A DNA stretch of 64,000 nt from Sulfurospirillaceae bacterium (lineage in GTDB: Bacteria; Campylobacterota; Campylobacteria; Campylobacterales; Sulfurospirillaceae). Position 1 is the stretch's first letter. Every line of letters begins with the position of its first letter. The notes under the pieces were generated by a model that saw nothing but the letters and a program-made list of their open reading frames with translations, did not search any database and was not told where the DNA came from. Below are positions 54,948-63,534 of this stretch, piece after piece. The position numbers and the translations under genes were made by a program. The stretch covers positions 122,171 to 186,170 of the forward strand of contig JAQUGO010000003.1 in the NCBI GenBank assembly GCA_028684065.1, in the 5' to 3' direction.

Positions 54948-56312
54948 TTAAAATAATTGTGTTAATCTGTTCCACAGTTTTGAGCCAAAACCTTCACTGT
55001 GTTCTTCTTCGATACTTGCAATTCCGGCCAATTTTTCTTTGGTACTTGGGAGCTGCAATGAGCCTATCTCATTTTCTTCCATCTCTTCATCATTCATATG
55101 TTGATGATGGTTTTGACTAGGTTCAATAGTCTCATCTTTATAACGTAACTTTTTATTTGAATCAATTTCATAAGGGGTAAAAAAGCCACCTCCATACAAA
55201 ATCAAACCGATTGCTGTAGCATAACTTGGATCTCTCAGTGTTTCAAAGAGTCCATCCATTTCTCTTGGTTTGGCAATTCTAATGGGAACATTGTCAAAAA
55301 TGGTTGAAGCCAATTCTCGAAGACCCTCTAATTTTGTCATTCCACCTGTGAGTACAACACCTGCACCTATCTGCTCTTTAAAACTACTATCTTCGAGTGT
55401 TTTTGCTAAAATCATTAAGGTTTCTTCAACTCTGACGAATACGACATTAGAAACAATATTAAGTGATACTTCGTGTGTAGAGTTATCATCACCGATAACG
55501 GGAAGTTCAATAAGTTCACTTGAATTTCCTCTGAGTGAACCATATTTTATTTTAATATCTTCAGCAGCGCCAAGAGGTGTATGCAATGCTGTTGAGAGGT
55601 CATTAGTAATATTAAGAGAACCAACACCCAAAAAATCATTAAAACGCATGGAATTACCTGCATGAATCATAATGTTACATGTAGCTCCACCCATATCAAT
55701 AACGGCAACTCCCAATTCTCGTTCATCTTGGTTTAAAACAGCAATAGCAGAGGCATAACTGCCAAGAACAATATTATCTATTTCAACACCTGCTGATTTG
55801 ACTGCTTTTTTAAGATTGCTTAGGGAAGATTTTTGTGCAGTAATAATATGTACTTGTACTTCTAAGCGTGCACCATTCATTCCAAGTGGATCTTCTATAA
55901 ATTCTTGGTCATCTACTTTAAAGTTATAAGGAAGAACGTGTAGTTTTTCATATTCATTAGGGATGTTGGCATTATGATCAGCCATTTGCATTGCACGATT
56001 AATTTCTTTTATGCCAATATCACGATTGGGAATATTGACAATTCCACTACTATCGACACTTTTAGTGTATGCCCCTGAGATGGAAACAATGACTTTTTCA
56101 AATTGTGTTCCAGCAACTCTTTTAGCATCATTTAAAGCGTTTCGGATAGATTTTGATGCTAGGTCAATATTAGTGATAATGCCTTTTTTAATCCCTTGAG
56201 ATTTTGCAATACCATTTCCTAAGATTTTTATTTCACCATCATCACTTTTTTGTGCGATAATAGCGCAAATCTTTGTTGAACCAATGTCAATACCTAAAAT
56301 AGTAGTACTCAA
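54948..56312 (-). CDS. ftsA: Cell division protein FtsA
   Basis: Actin-like membrane tether for FtsZ. Phosphate 1 motif GIDIGSTKICAII, the ATP motif VIDMGGATCNIMIH, and GVVLTGGMTKLEGL are present. The C-terminal amphipathic helix (FGSKLWNRLTQLF) binds the membrane. 454 residues, somewhat longer than E. coli due to an acidic linker before the helix. Starts with TTG immediately after the ppiD stop (zero gap) with AAAGGAAAATAG as ribosome site. Confidence 0.96.
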   Translation of the reverse strand: MSTTILGIDIGSTKICAIIAQKSDDGEIKILGNGIAKSQGIKKGIITNIDLASKSIRNALNDAKRVAGTQFEKVIVSISGAYTKSVDSSGIVNIPNRDIGIKEINRAMQMADHNANIPNEYEKLHVLPYNFKVDDQEFIEDPLGMNGARLEVQVHIITAQKSSLSNLKKAVKSAGVEIDNIVLGSYASAIAVLNQDERELGVAVIDMGGATCNIMIHAGNSMRFNDFLGVGSLNITNDLSTALHTPLGAAEDIKIKYGSLRGNSSELIELPVIGDDNSTHEVSLNIVSNVVFVRVEETLMILAKTLEDSSFKEQIGAGVVLTGGMTKLEGLRELASTIFDNVPIRIAKPREMDGLFETLRDPSYATAIGLILYGGGFFTPYEIDSNKKLRYKDETIEPSQNHHQHMNDEEMEENEIGSLQLPSTKEKLAGIASIEEEHSEGFGSKLWNRLTQLF

Positions 56313-57773
56313 CTATTTTCCTTTATAGAATTGCTCGACTTTATATTGCGAAGCGAGCTTTTTTATCAAATTTTGATTCAGTTCTGTTTGTTTGACTTGT
56401 GCAACATTTTCACTAATCATACTAACATACTGCTTAGCTTTCTCTTCATTAAGCAACTTTTGTTCCAAAACTTCATATAAAATGGCTTTATCATCAACGA
56501 TTTTATAACCTTTTTTTACTGTGTTATCAAAAACAAAACTCAAAAACTCTGCGCTTTTAGCCTCAGTGAGGCCTGCGATTGATTTTACCGTATCTCGACT
56601 AACAAAACCTACTGTGCTCCCATTGAAAGTGCTCAATCTAGCTTGTGCTTTATTGTCAAGAGCCGTTGCTTTTGTTTGCGTGAGTAAATCGTTATAAGCT
56701 ATTTTTTTTGCCATCTCATAACTCATAGGTTCTGGTAATTGAATTTCTTTTACTTTAATAATAACATAGCCATCATTAACCGGAACAGGTTTCAAGACTT
56801 CATTTTTTGCGGCAACTTGGATTTTATCGACAGGAAGTGTTGTATCATCTTCATAGATTACTTTTGTATCCGTTGCAGGAATCTTACCATCTCTAAAAGC
56901 TAGGTATGTTTCAAGGGCTGCTTTTTTATCGTTTTTAAATCTTAAATCTATTAAGGCCTTATCTTTAGCTTCTTCAAAGCTCATTAATTTTCCATCATCG
57001 TGTTTGTAATTGTATTTTTCTTGCTCAAAAAATGCTTCTAAAGCTTTTTCATCGATAGGATTTGTTGAAAGAGGGAATTTGATTAGTTCAAGGTTAAAGC
57101 TTTTTTTTGTTAAGTAGTTTGCTTTATTTTTCTCCCAAAAAGCTTTTATGTCGTTTTCTTTTATGACAATATCACTCGCATCTAAGGTGACAGGGCTAAT
57201 GGCTAGTTTATCTTCCATGAAAAAAGCAGAGGCAAAGAGATTAATTTCAGTTTCTGAAGCAGAGAGCTTAAGGAAGCTTTGTAATTTATTAATAATAATA
57301 TCTTTTTTTAAACCATTTTCATAGTCACTTGGGGTCATTCTTCTGCTTTTGAGAGCAGCATAATAAATATTTTTATTAAAAGCACCATCTTCTTGAAAGT
57401 TAGCATTGTTCTTTAGAACTTCTTTAATATCGTTTTCAGTTGCAATGATACCCATATCGTTTGCATAATTGAGTAAAAGTGTTTGGTTGATAAGATTACT
57501 CATCACCATCTTGTCAATTCCCATTTGGTCTGCTTGTTCTTGGGTTAATTTCCCACCAAGCATATTATTGTAAAAACTATAGAAATTGGCATATGCTGTT
57601 TGAAATTCCTGAACAGATATCGTTTGATTTCCAACTTTAGCAACAGAAGCGGCGCGGTCTTTATTTAAATCATATGCTCCCCATCCTACAAAACCAGCAC
57701 CCACAAAGGCGATAGTGCTAATCCAGATGGTAATCACCAAATATTTTTTATGACGTTGCATCCATGTAATCAT
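56313..57773 (-). CDS. ppiD: PpiD-like periplasmic peptidyl-prolyl isomerase/chaperone
   Basis: N-terminal membrane anchor (YLVITIWISTIAFVGAGFVGW), SurA_N-like chaperone region (VGNQTISVQEFQTAYANFY ... LINQTLLLNYANDMGI) and a later parvulin-like region that is poorly conserved, so catalytic isomerase activity is doubtful. 486 residues. Helps folding of exported proteins at the membrane. First gene of a ppiD-ftsA-ftsZ run; ATG with AAAGGATATGA. Confidence 0.88.
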   Translation of the reverse strand: MITWMQRHKKYLVITIWISTIAFVGAGFVGWGAYDLNKDRAASVAKVGNQTISVQEFQTAYANFYSFYNNMLGGKLTQEQADQMGIDKMVMSNLINQTLLLNYANDMGIIATENDIKEVLKNNANFQEDGAFNKNIYYAALKSRRMTPSDYENGLKKDIIINKLQSFLKLSASETEINLFASAFFMEDKLAISPVTLDASDIVIKENDIKAFWEKNKANYLTKKSFNLELIKFPLSTNPIDEKALEAFFEQEKYNYKHDDGKLMSFEEAKDKALIDLRFKNDKKAALETYLAFRDGKIPATDTKVIYEDDTTLPVDKIQVAAKNEVLKPVPVNDGYVIIKVKEIQLPEPMSYEMAKKIAYNDLLTQTKATALDNKAQARLSTFNGSTVGFVSRDTVKSIAGLTEAKSAEFLSFVFDNTVKKGYKIVDDKAILYEVLEQKLLNEEKAKQYVSMISENVAQVKQTELNQNLIKKLASQYKVEQFYKGK

Positions 57774-57802
57774 TCATATCCTTTAGCCAACTCTTATTTT
57801 GC

Positions 57803-57808
57803 TATAAT
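57803..57808 (+). promoter_or_regulatory. Probable -10 box for bioA
   Basis: TATAAT 55 bases before bioA in the 86-base divergent gap with ppiD. Confidence 0.4.
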
Positions 57809-57862
57809 TCTATCTATATAGTTATTAAATAACGATAAAAACGATTTTAAATAAGGCAAATG

Positions 57863-59173
57863 ATGCAAGAATATACGCAAGATTTACTTGAGCAAGATTT
57901 AGCACATATTTGGCATCCTTGTACCCAAATGAAGGACCATGAAACAATAGCTTTAATCCCAATCAAGAGAGGTGAGGGAGCTTATCTTTTTGATTTTGAT
58001 GATAACAGTTATATTGATGGTGTTAGTTCGTGGTGGGTTAATTTATTTGGGCATTGCAACCCTTATATTAATCAAAAAATTAAAGAACAAGTCGATACCC
58101 TTGAACATGTTATTTTTGCCGGATTTACCCATGAGCCCATCATTCGACTTTCAAAACGATTGTGTGAAATAACACCACTTGGACTTGAAAAGTGCTTTTA
58201 TGCTGACAATGGCTCAAGTGCCATTGAAGTAGCACTCAAAATGAGCTTTCAATATCATAAAAACAAAGGTGAAAAACGTCCTTTCTTTGTTTCTTTAGAA
58301 AATAGCTATCATGGCGAGACGATTGGCGCACTTTCCGTGGGCGATGTGAAGTTGTATAAGGAAGTTTTTGAGGGTATTTTGATTCAAACATTACAAACTC
58401 CTGTCCCCGAAAATCAAACCGAAGAAGCTGCTAGTAAAGCAGCTGATGCACTAGAGGTCCTTTTTCAAGAAAGAGGACATGAAATTTCAGCTTTTATTAT
58501 TGAACCATTGGTTCAATGTGCCGGCGGGATGCACATGTATCATCCCCTTTATATTACCTTAGCACGCTCACTGTGTGATAGTTATGGTATTCATTTAATA
58601 GCCGATGAAATCGCAGTTGGGTTTGGTCGAACTGGCACAATGTTTGCCTGTGAGCAAGCAGGTGTTAGCCCTGATTTTATGGCATTGTCTAAAGGGCTAA
58701 CGGGTGGATATCTGCCACTTTCAGTTGTGCTCACTACCAATGAAATTTATGATGCTTTTTATTGTGATTATCGTGAATTTAAATCCTTTTTACACTCTCA
58801 TAGCTACACAGGAAACCCTTTAGCATGTAGTGCGGCCAATGCTACCTTGGATATTTTTGAGCATGAGAATATTATAGAAAAAAATCGTGAAAAAATTACA
58901 TTTATTAAGACGCAACTAGAACGATTTGAGGCTTTAACATGTGTAAAGGAAGTCCGTCAAACAGGGATGATAGCTGCTGTTGAGTTGCATCAAACAGACA
59001 TGAATCGACGCATCAATTTAGAGGTTTTTCAATATGCACTCTCCAAAGGTGTTTTACTGCGTCCGCTTGGAAATGTAGTTTATTTTATGCCACCTTATAT
59101 TTTGACATGTAAAGAGATTGAGACAATGATGGATGCCGCGTATGAGGCTATTGTGAGCCTTAAAGATTTTTAA
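57863..59173 (+). CDS. bioA: Adenosylmethionine-8-amino-7-oxononanoate aminotransferase
   Basis: Biotin synthesis: transfers the amino group from AdoMet to KAPA giving DAPA. 436 residues, class-III aminotransferase. BioA signatures IWHPCTQMKDH and YIDGVSSWWVNLFGH, GSSAIEVALKMSFQYH, ADEIAVGFGRTGTMFA and the PLP Lys in LSKGLTGGYLPLS are present. Two adjacent ATGs exist; I take the second since AAGG is then six bases away. The other bio genes are not in the window. Confidence 0.94.
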   Translation: MQEYTQDLLEQDLAHIWHPCTQMKDHETIALIPIKRGEGAYLFDFDDNSYIDGVSSWWVNLFGHCNPYINQKIKEQVDTLEHVIFAGFTHEPIIRLSKRLCEITPLGLEKCFYADNGSSAIEVALKMSFQYHKNKGEKRPFFVSLENSYHGETIGALSVGDVKLYKEVFEGILIQTLQTPVPENQTEEAASKAADALEVLFQERGHEISAFIIEPLVQCAGGMHMYHPLYITLARSLCDSYGIHLIADEIAVGFGRTGTMFACEQAGVSPDFMALSKGLTGGYLPLSVVLTTNEIYDAFYCDYREFKSFLHSHSYTGNPLACSAANATLDIFEHENIIEKNREKITFIKTQLERFEALTCVKEVRQTGMIAAVELHQTDMNRRINLEVFQYALSKGVLLRPLGNVVYFMPPYILTCKEIETMMDAAYEAIVSLKDF

Positions 59174-59208
59174 ACTATAATAACATAAATACACGCAAAG
59201 GATTGTCG

Positions 59209-60135
59209 TTGGAAGTTCCTCATATTCCTGTGCTTTTAGAAGAAGTTAAAGACGTTTTCAAGAGCATTGAAGAGGGTTATATTGTTGATTGTACACTGGG
59301 ATACGGTGGACATAGCGAAGCCTTGTTGGAGCAAAATGAGCATATCCGGCTCATTGGGTGTGACCAAGATGAAGAAGCTTTAAACTTTAGTCAAAAGAGG
59401 CTTGCTCGTTTTGGGGACCGTGTAAGCTTTGAGCACGGCAATTTTTCTTCTATCATTGCACAATATGCGCATTTACCTATTAGGGGAATTTTAGCGGATA
59501 TTGGGGTTTCTTCGCTGCAGTTAGATAAAAAAGAGCGTGGCTTTGCTTTTGATTCTGATACGCTCGATATGCGTATGAATCCGCATAGCCCTTTAAGTGC
59601 CTATGAAGTGGTCAATCACTATCCTCAAGGAGAATTAGAGTTTATTTTTAGGGAATACGGCGAAATCCATGAGTATCACAAAATGGCTTCGCTAATTTGT
59701 GAGGCTAGAGCGCTTAAGCCCATTGAAAGTGCCAAAGAGCTTTCAAAATTGGCTGAAAAAGTCGGTGCTAAAAAGAGCATACACCCTTCAACACTGCTTT
59801 TTCAAGCCATTCGCATTGAGGTCAATAATGAATTGGGTGTTCTGAGTGCATTACTTGAAAGTATTAAAAATGCTCATTTGGAACACTGTTTGGTAGGTGT
59901 TATCTCGTTTCATTCTTTGGAAGATAGAATTGTCAAACAGACATTTAAGCTATGGAGTCAAGCATGCATTTGTCCACCAGAGGCATTTAAATGTACTTGT
60001 GGCAAAAATCATGCTTTAGGAAAATTATGGACAAAAAAACCGATAGAAGCAAAGGCACAAGAGCTTCGTAAAAACCCACGTAGTAGGAGTGCAAAGCTGC
60101 GAGTATTTGAGATAAAGAGTGAAAATGAACGATAA
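59209..60135 (+). CDS. rsmH: 16S rRNA (cytosine1402-N4)-methyltransferase
   Basis: RsmH/MraW methylates C1402 in the ribosomal P site. Motifs: PHIPVLLEEV, VDCTLGYGGHSEALLE (AdoMet), GILADIGVSSLQLD, RGFAFDSDTLDMRM, LLFQAIRIEVNNEL and VISFHSLEDRIVK. 308 residues from the second TTG at 59209, because AAAGGA is six bases upstream and the protein then starts MEVPHIPVLL as expected; the TTG at 59203 abuts the ribosome site. Next to an FtsL-like gene, as in the dcw cluster, but mraZ is absent. Confidence 0.95.
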   Translation: MEVPHIPVLLEEVKDVFKSIEEGYIVDCTLGYGGHSEALLEQNEHIRLIGCDQDEEALNFSQKRLARFGDRVSFEHGNFSSIIAQYAHLPIRGILADIGVSSLQLDKKERGFAFDSDTLDMRMNPHSPLSAYEVVNHYPQGELEFIFREYGEIHEYHKMASLICEARALKPIESAKELSKLAEKVGAKKSIHPSTLLFQAIRIEVNNELGVLSALLESIKNAHLEHCLVGVISFHSLEDRIVKQTFKLWSQACICPPEAFKCTCGKNHALGKLWTKKPIEAKAQELRKNPRSRSAKLRVFEIKSENER

Positions 60136-60409
60136 AAATGCACTTCTTGAAGATTATGATGCTGAACAGAAAGTCGAAAAAAATTTAGATTTTCGGTTTT
60201 TACTTTTGGTTTATATGGTCATGTGTGTAGGTTTTTTACTTATACTTCCTAAAATATATATCAAAAATCAGATTTATTATATGAGCCGTGATATTAGTAA
60301 ACTCTACGGTGAATACTCTATCCTTAAGGAAGAAAACCGTGTTTTAAAACAAAACTTGGAGAATATGCGCTTTAAAAATCAAATTTTAGATAGCATTTTT
60401 ATTAACTAA
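60125..60409 (+). CDS. ftsL: FtsL-like small division protein
   Basis: 94 residues: short cytoplasmic N terminus, one membrane helix (FLLLVYMVMCVGFLLIL) and a periplasmic coiled coil (SRDISKLYGEYSILKEENRVLKQNLENM). This layout and its place overlapping the end of rsmH are typical of FtsL, the FtsQLB complex member that activates septal wall synthesis. ATG at 60125 has AAAGAG upstream. Sequence is poorly conserved in this family, so the call rests on topology and position. Confidence 0.78.
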   Translation: MNDKNALLEDYDAEQKVEKNLDFRFLLLVYMVMCVGFLLILPKIYIKNQIYYMSRDISKLYGEYSILKEENRVLKQNLENMRFKNQILDSIFIN

Positions 60410-60435
60410 TACGCTTACATGTAAAGGATGGTTTT

Positions 60436-63400
60436 GTGATAAAAGCTTTTATCCAATTTTCGATTGAAAAATCTATTTTAAATTATATTTTTCTAATTTT
60501 CTTGGTGGTTTTAGGTGTTTTTTCCTATCAGAAAATCCCTAAAGAAATTTTTCCTCCTTCGAACTTGGAAGCCATCTCTATTACGGGTTATTATGAGGGT
60601 ACAAGCCCTGATATATTGGACAAAATGGCGGTCAAAGTCATTGAAGATGACTTGGTTTCACTCAATCAAATTGACCATGTAGAAAGTCAAGTCAAAAGTG
60701 GCGCTTTTAGCATTACGGCTTATCTTAAAGATGGTTCTGATAAAAGCGAAGCACTCGATGATATCAAAGATATTGTCTCTAATAAAAGACGCGATTTACC
60801 TTCCGATATGAATGAACCTGTTGTTAAAATTTTAAAAAATAGCTTTCCTTTGGTGGTGGTTGCCATCGCAGCGAATGAAAGCAAAGAAGAGATGCTAAAA
60901 ATTGCGACACTACTCAAAAGCGATCTTGCCAAAATTCCTAATTTAAGTGACATCATGATTACGGGGGATGCCGATAAAGAGTTAGTGCTAAAAATTGATG
61001 AAAAAAAAGTGGCAGGTTATGGTTTTGGTGTCGAAGAAGTATACAGCGCACTTTCATCTTTAAGTACCGTTTTCCCAATAGGGCTTATTAAAGAAAGAGG
61101 TAAGCATCTTTTTATCAGCACCCAAGGCGGTGAGCAAGATATTGCAAAACTTGAAGAGAGCTGGCTCAGTATAGGTACGAAAAAAGTGCAACTTAAAGAT
61201 ATAGCTGAGGCTCGCTTTATGCTCTCAGATGCCAAAGAAGCATCGCATTTTAACGGTAAGCCCAATCTTTCCATTACGATTAATAAAGCCAAAGAAGGCA
61301 ATGCCATTGCGCTTGTTAAGGAGATAAAACAACTTCTCAAAAGCTATGAAGCGCGTTTTAGCGGGTATGACTTTCAAGTTTACAGCGATACCTCAGTGTG
61401 GATACGCAATCGTTTAAATACAGTCGTTTCCAATATCATCTTTGGTTTGGTTTTGGTTGGGTTTTCGGTTTATCTCTTCATCAATGCCAGAGTTGCTTTT
61501 GTGGTGACGATGGGAATTCCTGTAAGCTTTATTATTGGGTTGATAGTTTCTGAATTAATGGGCTACAGTTTAAATATGCTCTCACTTTTGGGTGTTTTAA
61601 TGGCTCTTGGAATGCTCGTGGATGAAGCGATTGTAGTGACTGAAAATATCTATCGTTACATGGAAGAAGGACTTGATGCTAAAACAGCGGCCATTAAAGG
61701 CTCTGTTGAGATGTTCCCTGCTGTTTTAACCTCGACGATGACAACGATCTTTGCGTTCTTGCCATTGCTAATTATGAGTGGCGAGATGGGTGTCTTTATG
61801 CGTATTTTACCGATAATGATATCGGTATTATTGCTTTCATCGCTCTTTGAGGCGTTTTATTTTTTACCTCTGCATGCCAAAGAATTTATTAAAATTGACA
61901 CTAGAGTGCGTAAAAATACTTCATGGTGGTTGTTTTGGAATGAACTTTATAAAAAGATTTTAACTTTTTTGTTTACGCATAAAAAACTTTTTTTAGCTCT
62001 TTTTATTGTACTCAATCTTGGCATAACGGCTGTTATGATTAAAACAAGTAAATTTCAGCTTTTTCCTGATTTTGATTCAACACAGATTTTCGTTAGTGGC
62101 AAAGTCAATATCAATAATGCCCTAGATGAAACGCAAAGTATCGTTGGTAAAGTCGAAGAGATTTTATTAAAAACGCTCAATAAAGAGGAAGTTTCCTCGG
62201 TTACCTCAACTTCGGGTTTTTTACTAGATGCCAAGTTTAAACCGCATATCGCTGAAAATAATTTTCAAATCTTCGTCAATCTCTACGAAGCCAAACCTAA
62301 AAACTTTTTTGACCGCTTTATCAATCCTTACATTTCGCCTGAATATGATGATAGTGAGATGAAACGAGGAAGAACGGCACGAGAGATTCTTAAAGACATG
62401 AAGGTTGCACTCAAGGATATTGAAAATAGTGGCGACTTTGAAGAGTTTCAAGTGATTATTCCAGGGGCTGGTATCGTTAAGACAGACATTGATATTGCTT
62501 TAAGTAGCGATGATGATGCACTACTGAAAGAGGCAATTGAGAGTTTGAGTGCCAAGGTAAAAACGATTAATGGTGTTTATAATGTCAGCCACAATCTCAT
62601 TGAAGGGGAAAAAGAGCTTAAACTCATCGTCAATCACTACGGTCAATCATTGGGCTTTAATGAAAAAAGTATTTCCGCAATTTTACGTCCTTATTTTTTC
62701 AAAGCAGAATCTTCTAAGATGTATTATGATGGAGAATTAATCCGCGTTAAGACACAAGAAAAGAAAAAAGATACTTTTGAAGCACTTTCATCCTTTTATA
62801 TCACCATCCCTCAAACAGGTCAAAAAGTGCGTTTAACGGAAGTGGTAGATTTTGAAGAGAAACCCAGTTATGCAGACATTTACAAAGACAATGGTACGAA
62901 AATCAGCTCTATTTTTGGCTCACTTACGAAGTCTATCATCACATCCTCTGCCTTTATGGAACAGATGAAACCAGAGTTTCAAAAATGGGAGAAAAAAGGC
63001 TTACATATAGAGATAAAAGGTGAGGAAAAAGAGAATCAAAAAGTGCAAATGGAGATGGCAGAGGCCGCTATTATGGCAATATTTTTAATTTTTATCGCGC
63101 TGATTTGGATGTTTGATTCACTCTTTTTGTCGCTCATTGTTTTGACCGTCATTCCACTGTCTGTTTTTGGAGCTATGTTAGGACATCTCATCATGGGGCT
63201 CAATCTTACCATGCCTAGTATGCTCGGTATCGTGGGACTTGCGGGTGTTGTAGTCAATGATGCCATCGTTATGATAGACTTTTTAAAGAAAGCAACCTCA
63301 GTTCAAGAAGCATTGGAGCTTGCCAAAACAAGGCTTCGTCCTATCTTCTTAACGTCAATTACAACCGTTTTTGGTTTAACGACGTTGATGTTCTTTGCAG

Positions 63401-63534
63401 ATGGACAATCGGTTATTTTACAACCGATGGCAATCTCTTTAGGCTTTGGTTTAGCGTGGTCGACATTGGTCAATCTCTTTTACTTACCAACCTTGTATGT
63501 ACTCTTAAAAAGGAAAAAATTGTATGCCAACTGA
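60436..63534 (+). CDS. RND-superfamily efflux permease
   Basis: Proton-driven inner-membrane pump of 1032 residues with the AcrB-like layout: helix 1, first periplasmic porter loop, helices 2-7, second loop, helices 8-12. TM4 has GMLVDEAIVVTEN (AcrB has VDDAIV), and the TM10 region reads VVVNDAIVMIDF, where AcrB has a Lys (AKNAIL). No adapter (MFP) or TolC-type gene is adjacent, so it is a lone permease. Start is GTG with AAAGGATGG upstream, after a TTACATGTAA site. Substrate unknown. Confidence 0.9.
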   Translation: MIKAFIQFSIEKSILNYIFLIFLVVLGVFSYQKIPKEIFPPSNLEAISITGYYEGTSPDILDKMAVKVIEDDLVSLNQIDHVESQVKSGAFSITAYLKDGSDKSEALDDIKDIVSNKRRDLPSDMNEPVVKILKNSFPLVVVAIAANESKEEMLKIATLLKSDLAKIPNLSDIMITGDADKELVLKIDEKKVAGYGFGVEEVYSALSSLSTVFPIGLIKERGKHLFISTQGGEQDIAKLEESWLSIGTKKVQLKDIAEARFMLSDAKEASHFNGKPNLSITINKAKEGNAIALVKEIKQLLKSYEARFSGYDFQVYSDTSVWIRNRLNTVVSNIIFGLVLVGFSVYLFINARVAFVVTMGIPVSFIIGLIVSELMGYSLNMLSLLGVLMALGMLVDEAIVVTENIYRYMEEGLDAKTAAIKGSVEMFPAVLTSTMTTIFAFLPLLIMSGEMGVFMRILPIMISVLLLSSLFEAFYFLPLHAKEFIKIDTRVRKNTSWWLFWNELYKKILTFLFTHKKLFLALFIVLNLGITAVMIKTSKFQLFPDFDSTQIFVSGKVNINNALDETQSIVGKVEEILLKTLNKEEVSSVTSTSGFLLDAKFKPHIAENNFQIFVNLYEAKPKNFFDRFINPYISPEYDDSEMKRGRTAREILKDMKVALKDIENSGDFEEFQVIIPGAGIVKTDIDIALSSDDDALLKEAIESLSAKVKTINGVYNVSHNLIEGEKELKLIVNHYGQSLGFNEKSISAILRPYFFKAESSKMYYDGELIRVKTQEKKKDTFEALSSFYITIPQTGQKVRLTEVVDFEEKPSYADIYKDNGTKISSIFGSLTKSIITSSAFMEQMKPEFQKWEKKGLHIEIKGEEKENQKVQMEMAEAAIMAIFLIFIALIWMFDSLFLSLIVLTVIPLSVFGAMLGHLIMGLNLTMPSMLGIVGLAGVVVNDAIVMIDFLKKATSVQEALELAKTRLRPIFLTSITTVFGLTTLMFFADGQSVILQPMAISLGFGLAWSTLVNLFYLPTLYVLLKRKKLYAN

